Assembly (NCBI GenBank): GCA_037013495.1
Contig: CM072806.1
Span: 26,786,001-26,850,000, forward strand
Direction: 5' to 3'
From: Hippophae tibetana
Lineage: Eukaryota > Streptophyta > Magnoliopsida > Rosales > Elaeagnaceae
Length of the DNA stretch: 64,000 bases
Positions 1-11,273 of this stretch are shown here, in pieces. The notes below the pieces were generated by a model. That model was given only the letters and a program-made list of their open reading frames with translations, had not been told where the DNA came from and did no database searches. A program made the translations under genes and the position numbers. Position 1 is the first letter of the stretch. Each line of letters opens with the position of its first letter.

Positions 1-321
1 TGTAGAATGTATGGATCCGTTATGAAGTCCATGTATATATAGAGCATTGCATGTACACGTATCGATTACATAGGGGATACATGTCACAATGTGTCAGAGG
101 GGCATAAGAGTAAAAGAAAACACATTTAAAGCTTAAGATTGACCACACCATGGCTTGGTCTAGATGTTGGCCTTCCAACACCAAAACTTATATATGTAAG
201 CAAACCTGTACTACTGGTGTCATTGTAAGTAGGGCACAGGCAAGTCCTCTTAGGATGACTCGTCTAATGGCTCTAGCTATAGGTTGGATTGAGCTTTGGG
301 GTCAATCCATATGTTCAAACA
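1..321 (-). repeat. 3' LTR of the Tat element (outer end cut by window)
   Basis: This aligns along its whole length with 15,739-15,833 plus 17,715-17,933, and ends in the same TTCAAACA (the LTR start on the minus strand). About 60 bp of the outer end lie left of position 1, judged from the other copy, giving an LTR of about 380 bp. The pyrimidine-rich bases just right of it (about 322-334) are the complement of a short polypurine tract, as expected before a 3' LTR read on the minus strand. The many mismatches to the other copy show an old insertion. Confidence 0.85.
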
Positions 322-759
322 TCTAGTCCTCTTACTTATTCAGTTTGGGTCATCAACAGGGGTAGAAGAGTAGTAATCGATTAGTAGATCTAAACTGTTC
401 AATACTTCTATATAAGGAAGAGCTTGAGCTTCTCTTCATTTCATTATTTTATCATATCAGACAAAAATTAGAACAAAAAATGCTCTGTCACCTTAACTCA
501 AGTCATATAAGTTCCCAGTTTGGTGGTAAGAAAATCAATATGGCACATAGCTTATTTGCTTTGGTTTTAAAGAGAAAAATCCTCGAGCCTAATAGTTTTC
601 TACTATATTTTCAAGTTAGTTTTAAGAATCACTCCCCTTTTTACTTTCATGCCTTACCATTTTTATGTTTCCTGATATTTTATAGAGATCATCCATAGAG
701 AAATTATTTTAGACTCACTCCTCTTGGGAGAGCCCATAATATCTCACTTTCTTTAGACC
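322..759. other. Tat 3' region next to the LTR, no gene
   Basis: The complement of the polypurine tract lies at 322-334. The rest is AT-rich sequence. I see no coding potential that matches a known family; a 72-residue open frame at 480-698 has no recognisable domain and is probably chance. Confidence 0.4.
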
Positions 760-3380
760 GGTAAAAAATGATGTCATAGGGTCCACGTCTCGTCCAAAGG
801 TGTACCTACAATTAGGTTGTATGTGCCTCATACTCAAATATCCATCTCGAGGTCATGGAGGAAGAAGACGAGGAAGAAAGGAACTAGTCAGCCCATGGGC
901 CGTACCAAAGGTTGGGTGCTAAGGTCAAGACCAGTGGATTATTTCCTCAAGACGAGTATAACATAAGGGGAACATACAAAATTTTCTCCTCGGTTCAGAT
1001 AATGATGCTTGAGCCATGAATTCTTGACAATGACCCACCTCCAATTGGGTAGACAATCTTCCATGTGAAGGCTTTGTGGCTGGGTCAAATTTCCTAAGTA
1101 CCCCTTTGTAAGGACATTTTTGTCCAAGACTCAACTCGTTCTCAACCAATTGATGGCGAATGAATGAAGGTACCTACTTTTCCTCACACTAATATGTAGA
1201 GAGCTTGGGTTGAAATGAAGATGCCCGACTACAATGAGGCATATGTACTAAAGTAGAATCCTACAAATACGAGTAGGATCTACATGTTTGCAAAACAAGA
1301 TTAGAGTATAAATGTGATCCTCTTTGAGAATGAGAAGAACTGGATAGAATATTTATTCTATGTATATGGGTAGTAGGAGACCTCAGATAGTGATGCCAGG
1401 CTAATAAGGAGCATCTGGGCTAACACCATGGTCATGATATGGAATATAGGCTCTTTTATCAAGACCTTGAGCCACGAGGCCAAGCAAAGATTATTAATAT
1501 CCAAAACTGTCTACCCAAGAAGACTCTAAGGATTCAACTACTAAACACCCCATGCTTTATTATGTGTGGAATGATGAGGCAGGGCTCAATAGAGTCCTCA
1601 CACATGACTATTCATAAACCTTGGACATTGTTCAAGTGTCAGACCCCTCACATGGACTATGAGGTAAGGTTCGAGGTGCTCCCTAATGAATATTCAAATA
1701 TGTTGCTTTGGAGTTATTGACAAATATTCAAAGTCACTAAATAGGATGTGAGTTCAAAAAGCTATACCTCCCTCGGGAGGGACGAGCTCCTTCAAAGGGA
1801 AGATGAGGACTAGCTAAGTCCTCTAGGTAGAAGGCCACCCCAACCCTATAAAACTGGAATAAGAAGGTGGCCATTGATGAGCTCAGGATTAGGCCAATAC
1901 CTTTGAATATCATTAAGCCATCACCAGTAGCATCATGTCAACACACCTCACCATCTCCTAACTCAGGTCAATAAGCATATACCCATCCTTGTAAGAGACT
2001 TGAGGAAGGGGAAGGGTGTAATTAATGATCTCACTATAGATGCTACAGGAATGGCTCTATACATGGGTGTAGTACCAAAGAGGTTGGACTGCTATGTCAA
2101 TCAGTTCCTCAACATGGTACATGAGAGATAGTTTGATGCCATGTCCAAGGATATGGACTTTGGGGTCATCCTCAGCCATCTTTTGTACCAGGTAAGTGTT
2201 AGTTTGACCTTATTTCTAATTGAGCTTCAATCAGTCTTTCTTTTTAAATATTTTAATGACCTCGTGTCATTTGTTTAGTTTTCAAGACCAACTTCTTCAT
2301 TGACTGAGTAGGGTTCGAGGTGTGTAGTGTTTAAAGCATGAACTCGCAATAGAAAAAAGAGATACATGTTTTAACTTGGGCTAAATACGTTGTGTTGTTG
2401 GCCAAGGCCAATAAGTGGAAATGCAAGGCTATCAACAAGTAGGGACGTTGTCCAATGCCAAAGACTAGTTGAATGAAAACTTGAGGCATTTTGAGGAGTT
2501 AGGGGAGGCCTAGAGAAGGGTCGAGGCTGAGGTAAAAATCTATAAGCATAATCTAGTTGATGCCAAAGAGAAATATGCTCATGATCAAGAATAGATGAAG
2601 TGCAAGCTTGATATGAAGATCGAATAACTCTCCTCAACCATCGAGATAGGGTATAACCTAGGGACAGACTTATTCAAGGATGAAACCAAGAAGAAGGGCC
2701 AAGAGGAATACTACTATCAGATTCTACATATCTCAATCACCCCCTAGTGTTCTCCCTCTTAAACCCAAGACGAGGGTGAGGAAAAGGGCTCAAACACTTG
2801 TGCGAGTGGTGATGGATCCGAGGTGGGAGATGAAGAAGGTAGAAATAGGGACCTTTGATATGGGCACTGGCCCAAGCCTCTCAATTAAGTTTGACATCAC
2901 TCATAATTGTGTCATCATAAGCACACATTTGTAACCTATTATTATTAATAAGAAACAATTGATTTTGAGAACAACATGTATTGCATATATAATTGTGCAT
3001 TTATAGTATTTATTTTTATGTTGATCCAACTCCCTAATTTTAAGGACATGGGTCATTAAATTTTTCCTAATATCATTTCCTATAGGGTTAGAAATACTAT
3101 AAAATTTAGACATCCTCTTTTCTTTGAAGTAACTAACAATTTTTTCCATCTTTCTTACTTAAACCATGTGGATTCCAACCAACAAAACAAATGTTTAGCT
3201 TAAGCTATAAAAATGGATAGAGGTAAGCTCAAGACCTAGGCAATAAAATTAAAAATCAAGAGATCCAGACTCAAGGATAAGCTCTCCTTTTATGAAGAGA
3301 CCAAGTGTGAGCTCGCTTCTTACAAGGAGTAGCTATTCCAAACTAGAGCTCGAGAAAGAAGGACCATGACTAAAATGGCC
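760..3380 (+). pseudogene. Decayed gene-like region antisense to the Tat element (putative plant transposon protein type)
   Basis: On the plus strand, opposite to gag-pol, short pieces in shifting frames resemble the protein family found as an extra reading frame in Tat elements. One piece around 1,080-1,150 reads like a proline/phenylalanine-rich N-terminal segment (KYPFVRTFL). Another near 1,324-1,365 reads ENEKNWIEYLFYVYG, like the WK-x-FF-V block of that family. The stretch from about 2,400 to 3,380 is rich in Glu, Lys and Ala codons, consistent with a coiled-coil tail. Stops and frameshifts occur throughout, so no protein is made. Known: Tat elements often carry additional ORFs, some antisense. 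Inferred: this is such an ORF. An unrelated captured gene remains possible. Confidence 0.45.
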
Positions 3381-3382
3381 AT

Positions 3383-3719
3383 CATTGGAAGATATGTTTG
3401 CTCAATACATGGGTAAGAATGAAACTATTCACCGTTATCAGGCATCATCTATTAGAAATCTCGAAGTTCAATTGGGTCAACTAGCTACTGTTGTCAACAA
3501 TCGCCCTCAAGGAGCTTTACCTAGTGATACTGAAACCAACCCAAAGAGGGATGGAAAAGAGCATTGTAAGGCAGTTACATTGAGAAGTGGAAAAGAGTTG
3601 GAAGAAATACAAAATCCCATTTCTCTGCCAACTCCTATTTTCGAAGCTATTGACCCAAAAAAAAACAAGAGAAAACTGAAGAGAGGGTCGAAGAGAATGA
3701 AGCAACAAAAAATCCTGTA
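3383..3719 (+). pseudogene. Ath-A gag C-terminus and linker
   Basis: A 111-residue open frame begins near the left break of Ath-A. It starts with the heptad-like segment that follows Gag in Athila (SIRNLEVQLGQLA) and continues to the basic linker that leads into protease (CKAVTLRSGKELEE). It stops early at 3,718, after a lysine-rich tail, probably through a frameshift, because homologous protease-linker residues resume in another frame just downstream. The capsid part and any zinc knuckle are absent, lost with the left end. Assignment is by family resemblance and position. Confidence 0.75.
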
Positions 3720-3721
3720 AT

Positions 3722-4396
3722 AAAACCAATTTTAGATAGTCTCAAGCCTTATAATCCACCAATTCCATTTCCTCAGCGCTTCCATAAGCAAAAGCTTGAT
3801 AAACAGTTCTCCAAGTTTCTTGAAGTATTTAAAAAACTTCATATTAACATTCCTTTTGTTGATGCCTTGGAGCAAATGCCTAGCTATGTGAAATTTATGA
3901 AAGACATCTTGTCTAAAAAGAGAAGGTTATGTGATTTTGAGATAGTTTCTCTCATAAAGGAGTGTAGTTCCATCCTTCAGAAGAAGCTACCACCTAAGCT
4001 TAAAGATCTAGGAAGTTTCACCATTCCTTGTACTATTGGTGAGAAATTCTTCGGCAGAGCTCTGTGTGATCTAGGTGCCAGCATTAATTTAAAGCCACTT
4101 TCCATCTATCAGAGACTTGGATTAGGATAAGTATAACTGACCACTGTAACTCTTCAACTTGTAGATAGGTCTTTCAAACACCCAAGAGGCATTATAGAGG
4201 ATGTGCTTGTAAAGGTAGAAAAATTTATCTTTCCTGCAGATTTCATAATTCTTAATATGGAGGAAGACAAAGAGATCCCTATTATTCTTGGGAGACCATT
4301 TTTAGCAACATGAAGGACTTTGATTGATGTTCAAAAAGGGGAGCTCACCATGAGAGTTCAAGACCAAGAGGTAACTTTCAATGTCTTTAAACTATG
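3722..4396 (+). pseudogene. Ath-A aspartic protease region
   Basis: This follows the gag linker. The segment holds the conserved pre-protease block (LPPKLKDLGSFTIPC) and the catalytic motif CDLGASINL, with the aspartate codon at about 4,068-4,070. A stop at about 4,130 interrupts it, after which the same domain goes on ([16 protein letters not shown], then [10 protein letters not shown]). Another stop occurs at about 4,312. The protease would cut the Gag-Pol polyprotein in a living element; here it is broken. Confidence 0.8.
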
Positions 4397-4817
4397 AAAT
4401 TTCCAAGAGAATCTGATGATTGCTTTAGAGTTGATATGGTGAATGCGTTAGTTGAAAGCAAGTTCAGGAAAATCTTGACTACTAATGCCTTGGAAGTTAT
4501 GCTTGTGAATCAAAATGTTATTGATAATCTTGAATCTCTTGAATATCTTAAGTTACTTGAAGCATCTCCACAACTCTTTAGTCCTCAAACTAAAGTAAAT
4601 GCATCACAAGTTGTAATACCGGCTAACGAAAACTGTTATTAGAGCTTAAGCCATTGCCTAACCATCTATGCTTATTTGGGTAAAATTTCTACTCTGCATG
4701 TGATTATCTCATCGTCTCTTGAATATCTTAAGTTACCTATTAAGAGTGTTGCAAAATTAAAAGCTAGCGTTAGGGTGGTCTATAGCTGATATTAAAAGGA
4801 TTAGCCCTTCATTATGC

Positions 4818-5560
4818 ATGCACAAGATCTTGTTTGACAAAGATTACAAGCCTACTATTGAGCATCAACATCATTTGAATCCAATCATGAAGGAGGTAGT
4901 GAAAGATGAGATCATTAAGTGGTTAGATGCAGGTATTATCTATCCTATTTCAGATAGCTCTTGGGTTAGCCCAATTCATTGTGTGCCCAAGAAAGGAGGA
5001 ATTATAGTGGAGGCTAATAGCAACAATGAGCTTATTCCCACAAGAAAAATGATGGGTTGGCGAGTATGCATGGATTATCGAAAGCTCAACAAGGCCACTC
5101 GAAAGGATCATTTTCCTCCTCCATTTATTGATCACATGCTAGATAGATTGGCAGGACATTCTTTCTATTGTTTCTTGGATGGATATTCTGGATACAACCA
5201 AATTGCTATCGCTCTTGAGGATCAAGAGAAGAACACTTTCACTTGTCCATATGGAACTTTTTCTTTTCGAAGAATGTCGCTTGGACTTTGCAATGCCCCA
5301 GCTACTTTTTAAATGTGTATGATGGCTATCTTTTCAAACATGGTGGAAAATTTTATTGAGATATTTATGGATGACTTCTCAGTGTTTGGAGATTCATTTG
5401 ATATGTGCCTGCATAACCTTTCTTTGGTCCTACAAAGATACGAAGAGACAAACTTGGTGTTAAATTGGGAAAAAGTGTCATTTCATGGTAGAATAAGGTG
5501 TTGTTCTCGGCCATCTAATTTCTTCGAAAGTAATTGAAGTAGATAGGACTAAGATTGAAA
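4818..5560 (+). pseudogene. Ath-A reverse transcriptase
   Basis: Athila RT fingers and palm are well preserved: EIIKWLDAGIIYPISDS, then the YRKLNKATRKDHFP block, then FLDGYSGYNQIA, and the catalytic box FMDD at about 5,365-5,376. A nonsense codon at about 5,310 splits the palm after NAPATF, and the frame is lost near 5,500 before the thumb. The part before 4,818 that links to protease (4,394-4,642, open) is weakly conserved and also contains a stop. The element is dead even though the active-site aspartates are kept. Confidence 0.88.
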
Positions 5561-5589
5561 CCATCGATAAACTACCACCTTCAACATTT

Positions 5590-6180
5590 GTGAAAGGAAT
5601 TAGAAGTTTTCTTGGTCATGCAGGATTCTACAGGCGATTCATAAAGGATTTTCCAAGATATCTAAGGCTCTTTGCAACCTATTGGAGAAAGATATGAAAT
5701 TCATGTTTGATGAAGATTGTTTAGAAGCTTTTTGGGCGTTGAAAGAAAAGTTGATCACTGCTCCCATTATTATTGCACCAGATTGGAATCTACCTTTTGA
5801 GCTCATGTGTGATGCTAGTGACTTTGCAGTAGGAGCTTTTTTGGGACAACAAAAAGATAAAGTTTTCCATGCCATATACTATGCCAACAAAACTTTGACC
5901 GATGCTCAACTGAATTATGCTATCACAGAAAAAGAGTTACTTGTTGTTGTTTATGCTTTTGAAAAGTTTCGATCCTATCTAATTGGTACTAAGGTGACAT
6001 TTTTTACTGATCATTCTACCATAAAATATCTTATGGCTAAGAAAGATGCAAAACCAAGATTAATTAGATGGATACTTCTACTCCAAGAATTTGATTTGGA
6101 GATCAAGGATAAGTAGGGAACCGAAAATCAAGTGGCTGATCATCTATCAAGATTGGAGAATAATGATGGTATTTTGGACA
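5590..6180 (+). pseudogene. Ath-A RNase H
   Basis: A long open stretch at 5,682-6,116 carries the RNase H core: [17 protein letters not shown] (first catalytic Asp), the E of [17 protein letters not shown], and [11 protein letters not shown]. It ends at an in-frame TAG at about 6,114, after which the usual VADHLSRLEN tail continues in the same frame. The domain removes the RNA strand during reverse transcription. The upstream tether ([16 protein letters not shown]) is present but frameshifted near 5,655. Confidence 0.85.
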
Positions 6181-6189
6181 AGACTATCA

Positions 6190-7488
6190 TTGGTGAGACT
6201 TTTCCAGATGAGCAACTATTTTCCTTTGATCATAGAAGTGTGTCAGGGTATGCAGACTATGTTAATTATATCGTAAGTAATGTGCTCCCACCTGAATTAT
6301 CTTTCCAACAGAAGAAGAAATTCTTACACGATGTTAAGTATTATTTATGGGATGAGCCTTTCTTGTTTAAGCATTGTGCAGATCAAATTATCAGAAGGTG
6401 TGTTCCAAAGGAAGAAATTGAAAACATACTTAGGCATTGTCATTCTTCAGCTTATGGGGGCCATTTTGGAGGAGAAAGAACAGTGGCTAAGGTTCTTCAA
6501 TCTAGTTTTTACTGGCCAAGTCTATTTAAAGATGCACATTTCTTTGTCTCACACTATGACAGGTGCCAAAGAATTGGTAACATTTCCAAGAAACATGAGA
6601 TGCCTCTAAAGAACATTCTTAAGGTGGAAATATTTGACGTTTGGGGGATTGATTTCATGGGAGCTTTTTATCTCTTCTTATAACAACCTCTACATTCTTG
6701 TTGCTATGGATTATGTTTCTAAGTGGGTAGAAGCAGTTCCCTTGCCTACCAATGATTCCAAAGTGGTGTTGAATTTTCTGAAGAAAAACATTTTTACTCG
6801 TTTTGGCACCCCAAGGGCAATCATCAGCGATGAGGGAACTCATTTTTGCAAAAAATATTTTGAAACCCTCCTTGCAAAATATGGGGTCACTCATAAGATC
6901 GTAACTGCTTACCATCCTCAAAGAAGTGGACAAGTTGAGATATCAAATAGAGAGGTGAAGAGGATTTTGGAGAAGACAGTAAATCCTTCGAGGAAGGATT
7001 GGTCTAAGAGGTTGGATGATGCACTTTGGGCATACCGAACAGCATATAAGATACCCATCGGGATGTCCCCATATCGGTTAGTGTTTGGAAAAGCTTGTCA
7101 TCTCCCAGTTGAATTAGAGCACCATGCGTATTGGACAATCAAGAATTTGAATTTTGATTTGGGAGCCCCAGGCGAAAAACGGCTTCTACAACTCAATGAG
7201 ATGGATGAGATTCATCTACAAACATATGAAAATGCTAAGATTTATAAGGAAAAGGTGAAGGGATGGCATGGCAATAAAATCTTGCATCGAAACTTTGAAC
7301 CAGGATAGAAAGTATTGCTCTTCAACTCTCGTTTGAAGTTCCTCTAAGGAAAACTGAAATCTAAGTGGTCAGGGCTTTTCATTATTACCAAAGTACACCC
7401 ATATAGAGCTGTTGAGATTAAAGGTGAAGAATCACAAAATACTTTCCAAGTGAATGAACAAAGACTCAAAACATTATTGGAGAGGTGA
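6190..7488 (+). pseudogene. Ath-A integrase
   Basis: Zinc-binding His residues are present (CHSSAYGGHFGGER). The first Cys of the usual CDRCQ is replaced by Tyr (HYDRCQ), so the HHCC site is incomplete. The catalytic triad is visible: D in GIDFMG at 6,651, D in ISDEG at 6,829, E in QVEIS at 6,937. The frame changes just after the first Asp (about 6,665), so the core is split over two frames. A stop at about 7,306 precedes the C-terminal domain, whose remains run to the last stop at about 7,486. Integrase would insert the cDNA; this copy cannot be made whole. Confidence 0.88.
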
Positions 7489-7550
7489 CATTGATCGTCA
7501 AAATTCACCCATTTTCTTATCTGACCCAACCTGAAGCAAAGAAAAAGGAA

Positions 7551-7595
7551 GTCAAGCTGATGACTCTAAATCAAGCACTTCTTGGGAGGCATCCA
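7551..7595 (+). promoter_or_regulatory. Post-pol hairpin and GGGAGGCA box of Ath-A
   Basis: This lies about 63 nt after the last pol stop. GTCA at 7,551-7,554 pairs with TGAC at 7,561-7,564 around the loop AGCTGA. The box TTGGGAGGCATCCAA at 7,581-7,595 has TTGG and CCAA able to pair. The same pair of elements follows pol in Ath-B and Ath-C. It is conserved in position and layout; its function is unknown. Confidence 0.6.
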
Positions 7596-8519
7596 ATGTG
7601 TTTTAGTTTTTATTTATTTATTTATTTATTTTAGAACATGTATTAGCTACATATTTCTTCATTTTGTTATTTTGTTTTGATAGGTGCAAATCGAAGGAGG
7701 TAAAGCGATTTTTAGATTTCAATCTCACAAGCCAATTCACCATTCAGAGAAATTTCTTTTAACACATCTCCTTTGTTCTTTAATTTTCACACATTGGGGA
7801 CAATGTGCATATTAAGTTTGGGGGTGTAGAGATTAAACTTATTTGAAATATTGCTTGATATTGTTGCTTGTGTAGTTTTGTTTGTTTGGTTGATCGAAAC
7901 ATTAGAATATATTTTGCTTTTAATGGTGATTTATTTTTATTTCCTCAGTCTAACTTATGCATAGCTCTTTGAAAAATTTGAATATTGTCTAAGCTATGAA
8001 TAATTTTTACGTATATTTCATTTTTACAGGAATAAATATTTATGAGCACTAGTCTTGGTTTTTGAGTTGCTATGGTAATTTAGAGAAGGTTTATGTGAGT
8101 ATGCAAATTCGATTGATATTTGTGGTGTCACAGTCTTAGAATTTGTTTCATTTTCTCTCGAGGCAAAATTATAGATATCATTTAACTAAGAAAATGATTT
8201 AGGCCATCTTTGGATTGTTTGAGCCCTTCTATCTACCTTCACATGTTTTATCCGTAGTATACCCCTTTTGAGCTTCAAAGTTTATATATATATTTTTATC
8301 TCATTTCAAAAGCATACTAAATATATATATATACAAATATATCTATTTTTCTTATCTCACTAACATGTGACAATTGTTAGTAAATGTCTAAAGATATATC
8401 GGAAAAAAAGAGTATGCTAAAAAAAATAAAAGATTAAAATAGAAAAAAATAGAACAGAAAAAAAACGATTGTTGTATGTGATGGTAAATCCCAAATTGGG
8501 AAGTATTTATTGTGATGAT
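7596..8519 (+). other. Ath-A 3' untranslated region
   Basis: This is AT-rich, with no open frame of any family. It holds a TTTA microsatellite (about 7,610-7,634), the second conserved hairpin (7,790-7,807) with its G-box (7,817-7,826), and a small inverted repeat CCCAAATTGGG just before the LTR (about 8,490-8,500). The long A-rich stretch near 8,400-8,465 ends close to the LTR start. Confidence 0.6.
7790..7826 (+). promoter_or_regulatory. Second conserved hairpin plus G-rich box of Ath-A
   Basis: CACATTG (7,790-7,796) and CAATGTG (7,801-7,807) form a perfect 7-bp stem with a GGGA tetraloop. A polypurine-like box TTTGGGGGTG follows at 7,817-7,826. The same arrangement occurs in Ath-C (56,355-56,392) and, degraded, in Ath-B (48,291-48,324). 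The G-box could prime an internal plus-strand start like a central polypurine tract; that is inference. Confidence 0.55.
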
Positions 8520-9108
8520 TGATAACTGTATTTTATACAGTTATTTTCATCTATTTTATTAATTATAATTGCTATGTTTTCATATTTTTAGTTAATTTTA
8601 GTTTAATAAATTAGTATTTACTGTTTTTTTTATATTTTAAGAAAATTAAATAATTTGTATCGAAAACTTAATTAATTACAAATTTATGTCAAAAAATATA
8701 ATTTCAAATAATAGAGTTCTTAATTACAATTTATAAAAGTAAAAAATATACTTTAAATTAAAATCGGGCTTAATTTTAATTATTAAAAGTTTAAAAATTT
8801 AATTTAAATTATAAAAGGGGTTAATTGTAATTAAAAAAAGTTGAAAATGTAATTTGAATTAAATTTGTGGGTCAAAATGCAATTACTTAAAGTTTAAATT
8901 TCTCCGCAGGTGAGAAGAAGCCACACGCACTACACCACGCGCGAAACATGGACCGTCCAATCAGCGAAGAAAGGGCTACGATCCGCACGTCCCTACCACA
9001 CCCGACCAACTCGATTAGGTGCAGATTCTGTCAGACACGCAGCTCGGTGCCCTGAGTGGGCCCACCTACCGCGCAGGCCGGCATGCAGGTGGGACCCACG
9101 TGTCTGAC
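8520..9108 (+). repeat. Start of Ath-A 3' LTR (LTR family 1), truncated
   Basis: It begins TGATAACTG and matches, in reverse complement, the ends of the solo LTRs at 17,709 and 34,080. Homology continues through the AT-rich part and the GC-rich block with CCCACGTGTCT, then stops at about 9,108, directly against the Tat minisatellite. About two thirds of the LTR, including its TATA box and 3' end, are missing. Confidence 0.85.
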
Positions 9109-9109
9109 C

Positions 9110-10145
9110 AATTCTCTCTTTAGTGTTAGAGTGCTCTACTTGATTCCTAAATGCACTAATCAACTCATGATATATAATGTATGGGGAAAACACTCTACTT
9201 TTAGTGTGAAAGCACTCTACCTAGTTCTTGAATGAGGTGTTCAACTTATGACATGTAATGTTAGGAGAGAATGCTCTACCTAGTCCATAACCAAGGTGAT
9301 CAACTCCCTATTTAGTGTTAGAATGTGCTACTTCAGGTAATCAACTTGTGACATATAATGTTAGGGAAGAGCACTCTACTTAGTCTGTGACTAAGATGAT
9401 TAACTTTCTCTTTAGTGTCAGAGTTATCTACCAGGTTCTTGACTACGGTGATCAACTCTCACTTTAGTGTTAGAACACTCTACCTAGTTCTTAACCAAGG
9501 TGATCAACTCATGACTTGTAATGTTGGGGGAAAGCACTATACTTGATATGTGAAAGAGGTGATCAACTCTCTCTTTTATGTCAGAATGCTCTACCTGGTT
9601 CCTGATAGAGGTGATCAACTCATGACATATAACATTAGAGGATAGCATTCTACCTTGTTTTAATTGAGGTGATTAACTCTCTATTTAGTGTTAAAGTTCT
9701 CAACCAAGTTCCTGGCCAAGGTGATCAACTCATAACATATAATATTGGGGGATAACATTGTACCTATTCTATGATTAAGGTGGTCAATTCTCTCATTAGT
9801 GTCAGAGCACTCTACCTAGATCCTGATCGAGGTGATCAATTCTTGAAATGTGATACTGAGGAGAGAATTATACCTTTTTCGTGACCGAGGTGATCAACTT
9901 GTGACATGTAATTTTAGGGGAGAGCACTTTACCAAGTCCATGACCAAGGTGATCAACTCTCTCTCAAGTATCAAATCGCTCTATCTAGTTCCTAACCGAG
10001 GTGATCAACTCATGACATGTAATATTAGGGGATGAAATTCTACCTATTCTATAATCAAGGTGATCTACTCTTTCTTAGGTGTAAGAATACTACACCTAGT
10101 TCCTGACCGAGGTGATTAACTCATGACATGTAATATTAGAGGAGA
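9110..10145 (-). repeat. Minisatellite of alternating about 52-bp and about 59-bp units in the Tat 3' region
   Basis: The landmark GGTGATCAACTC recurs at spacings that alternate between 51-52 and 58-59 bp over most of the array, so the true unit is a dimer of about 111 bp, repeated about nine times with 10-25% divergence by eye. Short units contain TTTAGTGTCAGAGCACTC. Long units contain GACATGTAATATTAGGGGA. The alternation slips near 9,890-9,949 (two long units in a row) and near the left end. It lies downstream of Tat pol in the sense direction, where Tat elements are known to carry variable tandem repeats. Confidence 0.9.
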
Positions 10146-10159
10146 GATATTGGTTGCAT

Positions 10160-11270
10160 AAAGTCACATCATATATAAATACAAGGGAGGTACATGAAGA
10201 CGGTAAATCAAAGTACATTAGAAGTGATACTTTTTCATGTGTCGAGAGTTCTACCTTGCGTAATCCTCAAGTCCCTAAATATTTCTTGATAAGTAGGCCC
10301 CTAAGGTGTCATCTCGACTAATTGGTATGTGCACTCTCAATTTGCACCCAACTTTCCAGCCATTCATTCCTTCTTATTGGGGAAGACCCTTTTAGGAACC
10401 CAATTACCTCTAGTGAAAGTTTTGAAATGCATGGCCTTGTTATCATAATCTATAACTCTTTTTTTTTACTTAACTTCCTTCCTCATGGCTTTACTCCTCA
10501 ATTAAGGTTGATCTCATAGTAGGCATTATTAGCTCAGCTAGTATCATAGCCTCAGTCCTATATACTAGAGAGAAAGGTGTCTTGTTAGTGCTCCATTGGG
10601 GACTAGCCCTTATAGCCCACAATGTCTCATGTAGCTTTTCAACCCATCTTCTTTTAGCACCCTCCAACCTTTTCTTTATAGGGTGACTATCAACTTGTTA
10701 GAAGACTTTACCTGACCTTTGACTTGTGGATTATATGGTATTGAATGGAATATCTTGATGTTATACTTAAGTGTCTTCCATTATCGATAACAAGCTCTTT
10801 GGGTTGGCTAAAGTGACAAATTATGGATTTGTAGATAAACCAAATCACTTCCTTTTCCTATATCATTACCAGAGGTTCTATCTCAATCCAATTAGGAAAA
10901 TAATCTATGGTAACTAATAAAAACATATTTTGGCCCTTGGCTTGGGGTAAAGGTCCTACTATATCAAGCTCTTACTTGTAGAAGGGATATACGCTAACTA
11001 CCTTTGTCATAGTGGTTAGCAATGCGTGTGATAATGGATCAAATCTGTGAAACCTATTGCAAGCCTAGGTGTACCTTGTGCAATCTGCTAGCATAGTCAG
11101 CCAATTGTACCATTCCCTCATAATTCACTAGGATGGCCTCTTTCCACTTGAATGAGAGATACACTCCTCCTCGTGGGCTTCAAACATAATTCTTTCAGCC
11201 CCTCACTGGCTATACATAAGAGACAAGGTCCAAATGCAGTCCTTCTATATAATTTATCATTTGCAATCAT
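10160..11270 (-). pseudogene. Tat integrase
   Basis: Read on the minus strand, pieces match the Tat integrase core: LDIVGPLPQAKGQNMFLL holds the first catalytic Asp (about 10,960), PKELVIDNG the second (about 10,795), and RRWVEKLHETLWAIRASP with TPFSLVYRTEAM marks the end of the core (about 10,500-10,690). Many stops and frame changes break it. The tail continues to about 10,160, where the minisatellite starts. It is assigned to Tat and not Athila because of the LVYRTEAM block and position after a second RNase H. Confidence 0.8.
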
Positions 11271-11273
11271 GTA

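Larger units (their letters stand above)
3383..9108 (+). mobile_element. Ath-A: Athila fragment, both ends lost, inside the Tat element
   Basis: Plus-strand order is gag C-terminus, protease, RT, RNase H, integrase, 3' untranslated region, then the first about 590 bp of a 3' LTR. Leader, 5' LTR and most of gag are missing on the left. On the right the LTR stops abruptly where the Tat minisatellite begins. No target-site duplication is visible. The domain sequences (protease CDLGAS, RT FMDD, integrase GIDFMG) are Athila type. The LTR start matches solo LTRs at 15,834-17,709 and 32,214-34,080, so three members of this LTR family lie in the window. Confidence 0.85.

Noticed and set aside
480..698. 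72-residue frame on the plus strand
   Set aside because: No domain, lies in the Tat 3' region, and length is within chance for this base composition.
9110..10145. Regular alternation looked like a CRISPR array
   Set aside because: Both alternating parts are repeated and similar among themselves, there are no unique spacers, units are long and diverged, and the context is a plant retrotransposon.
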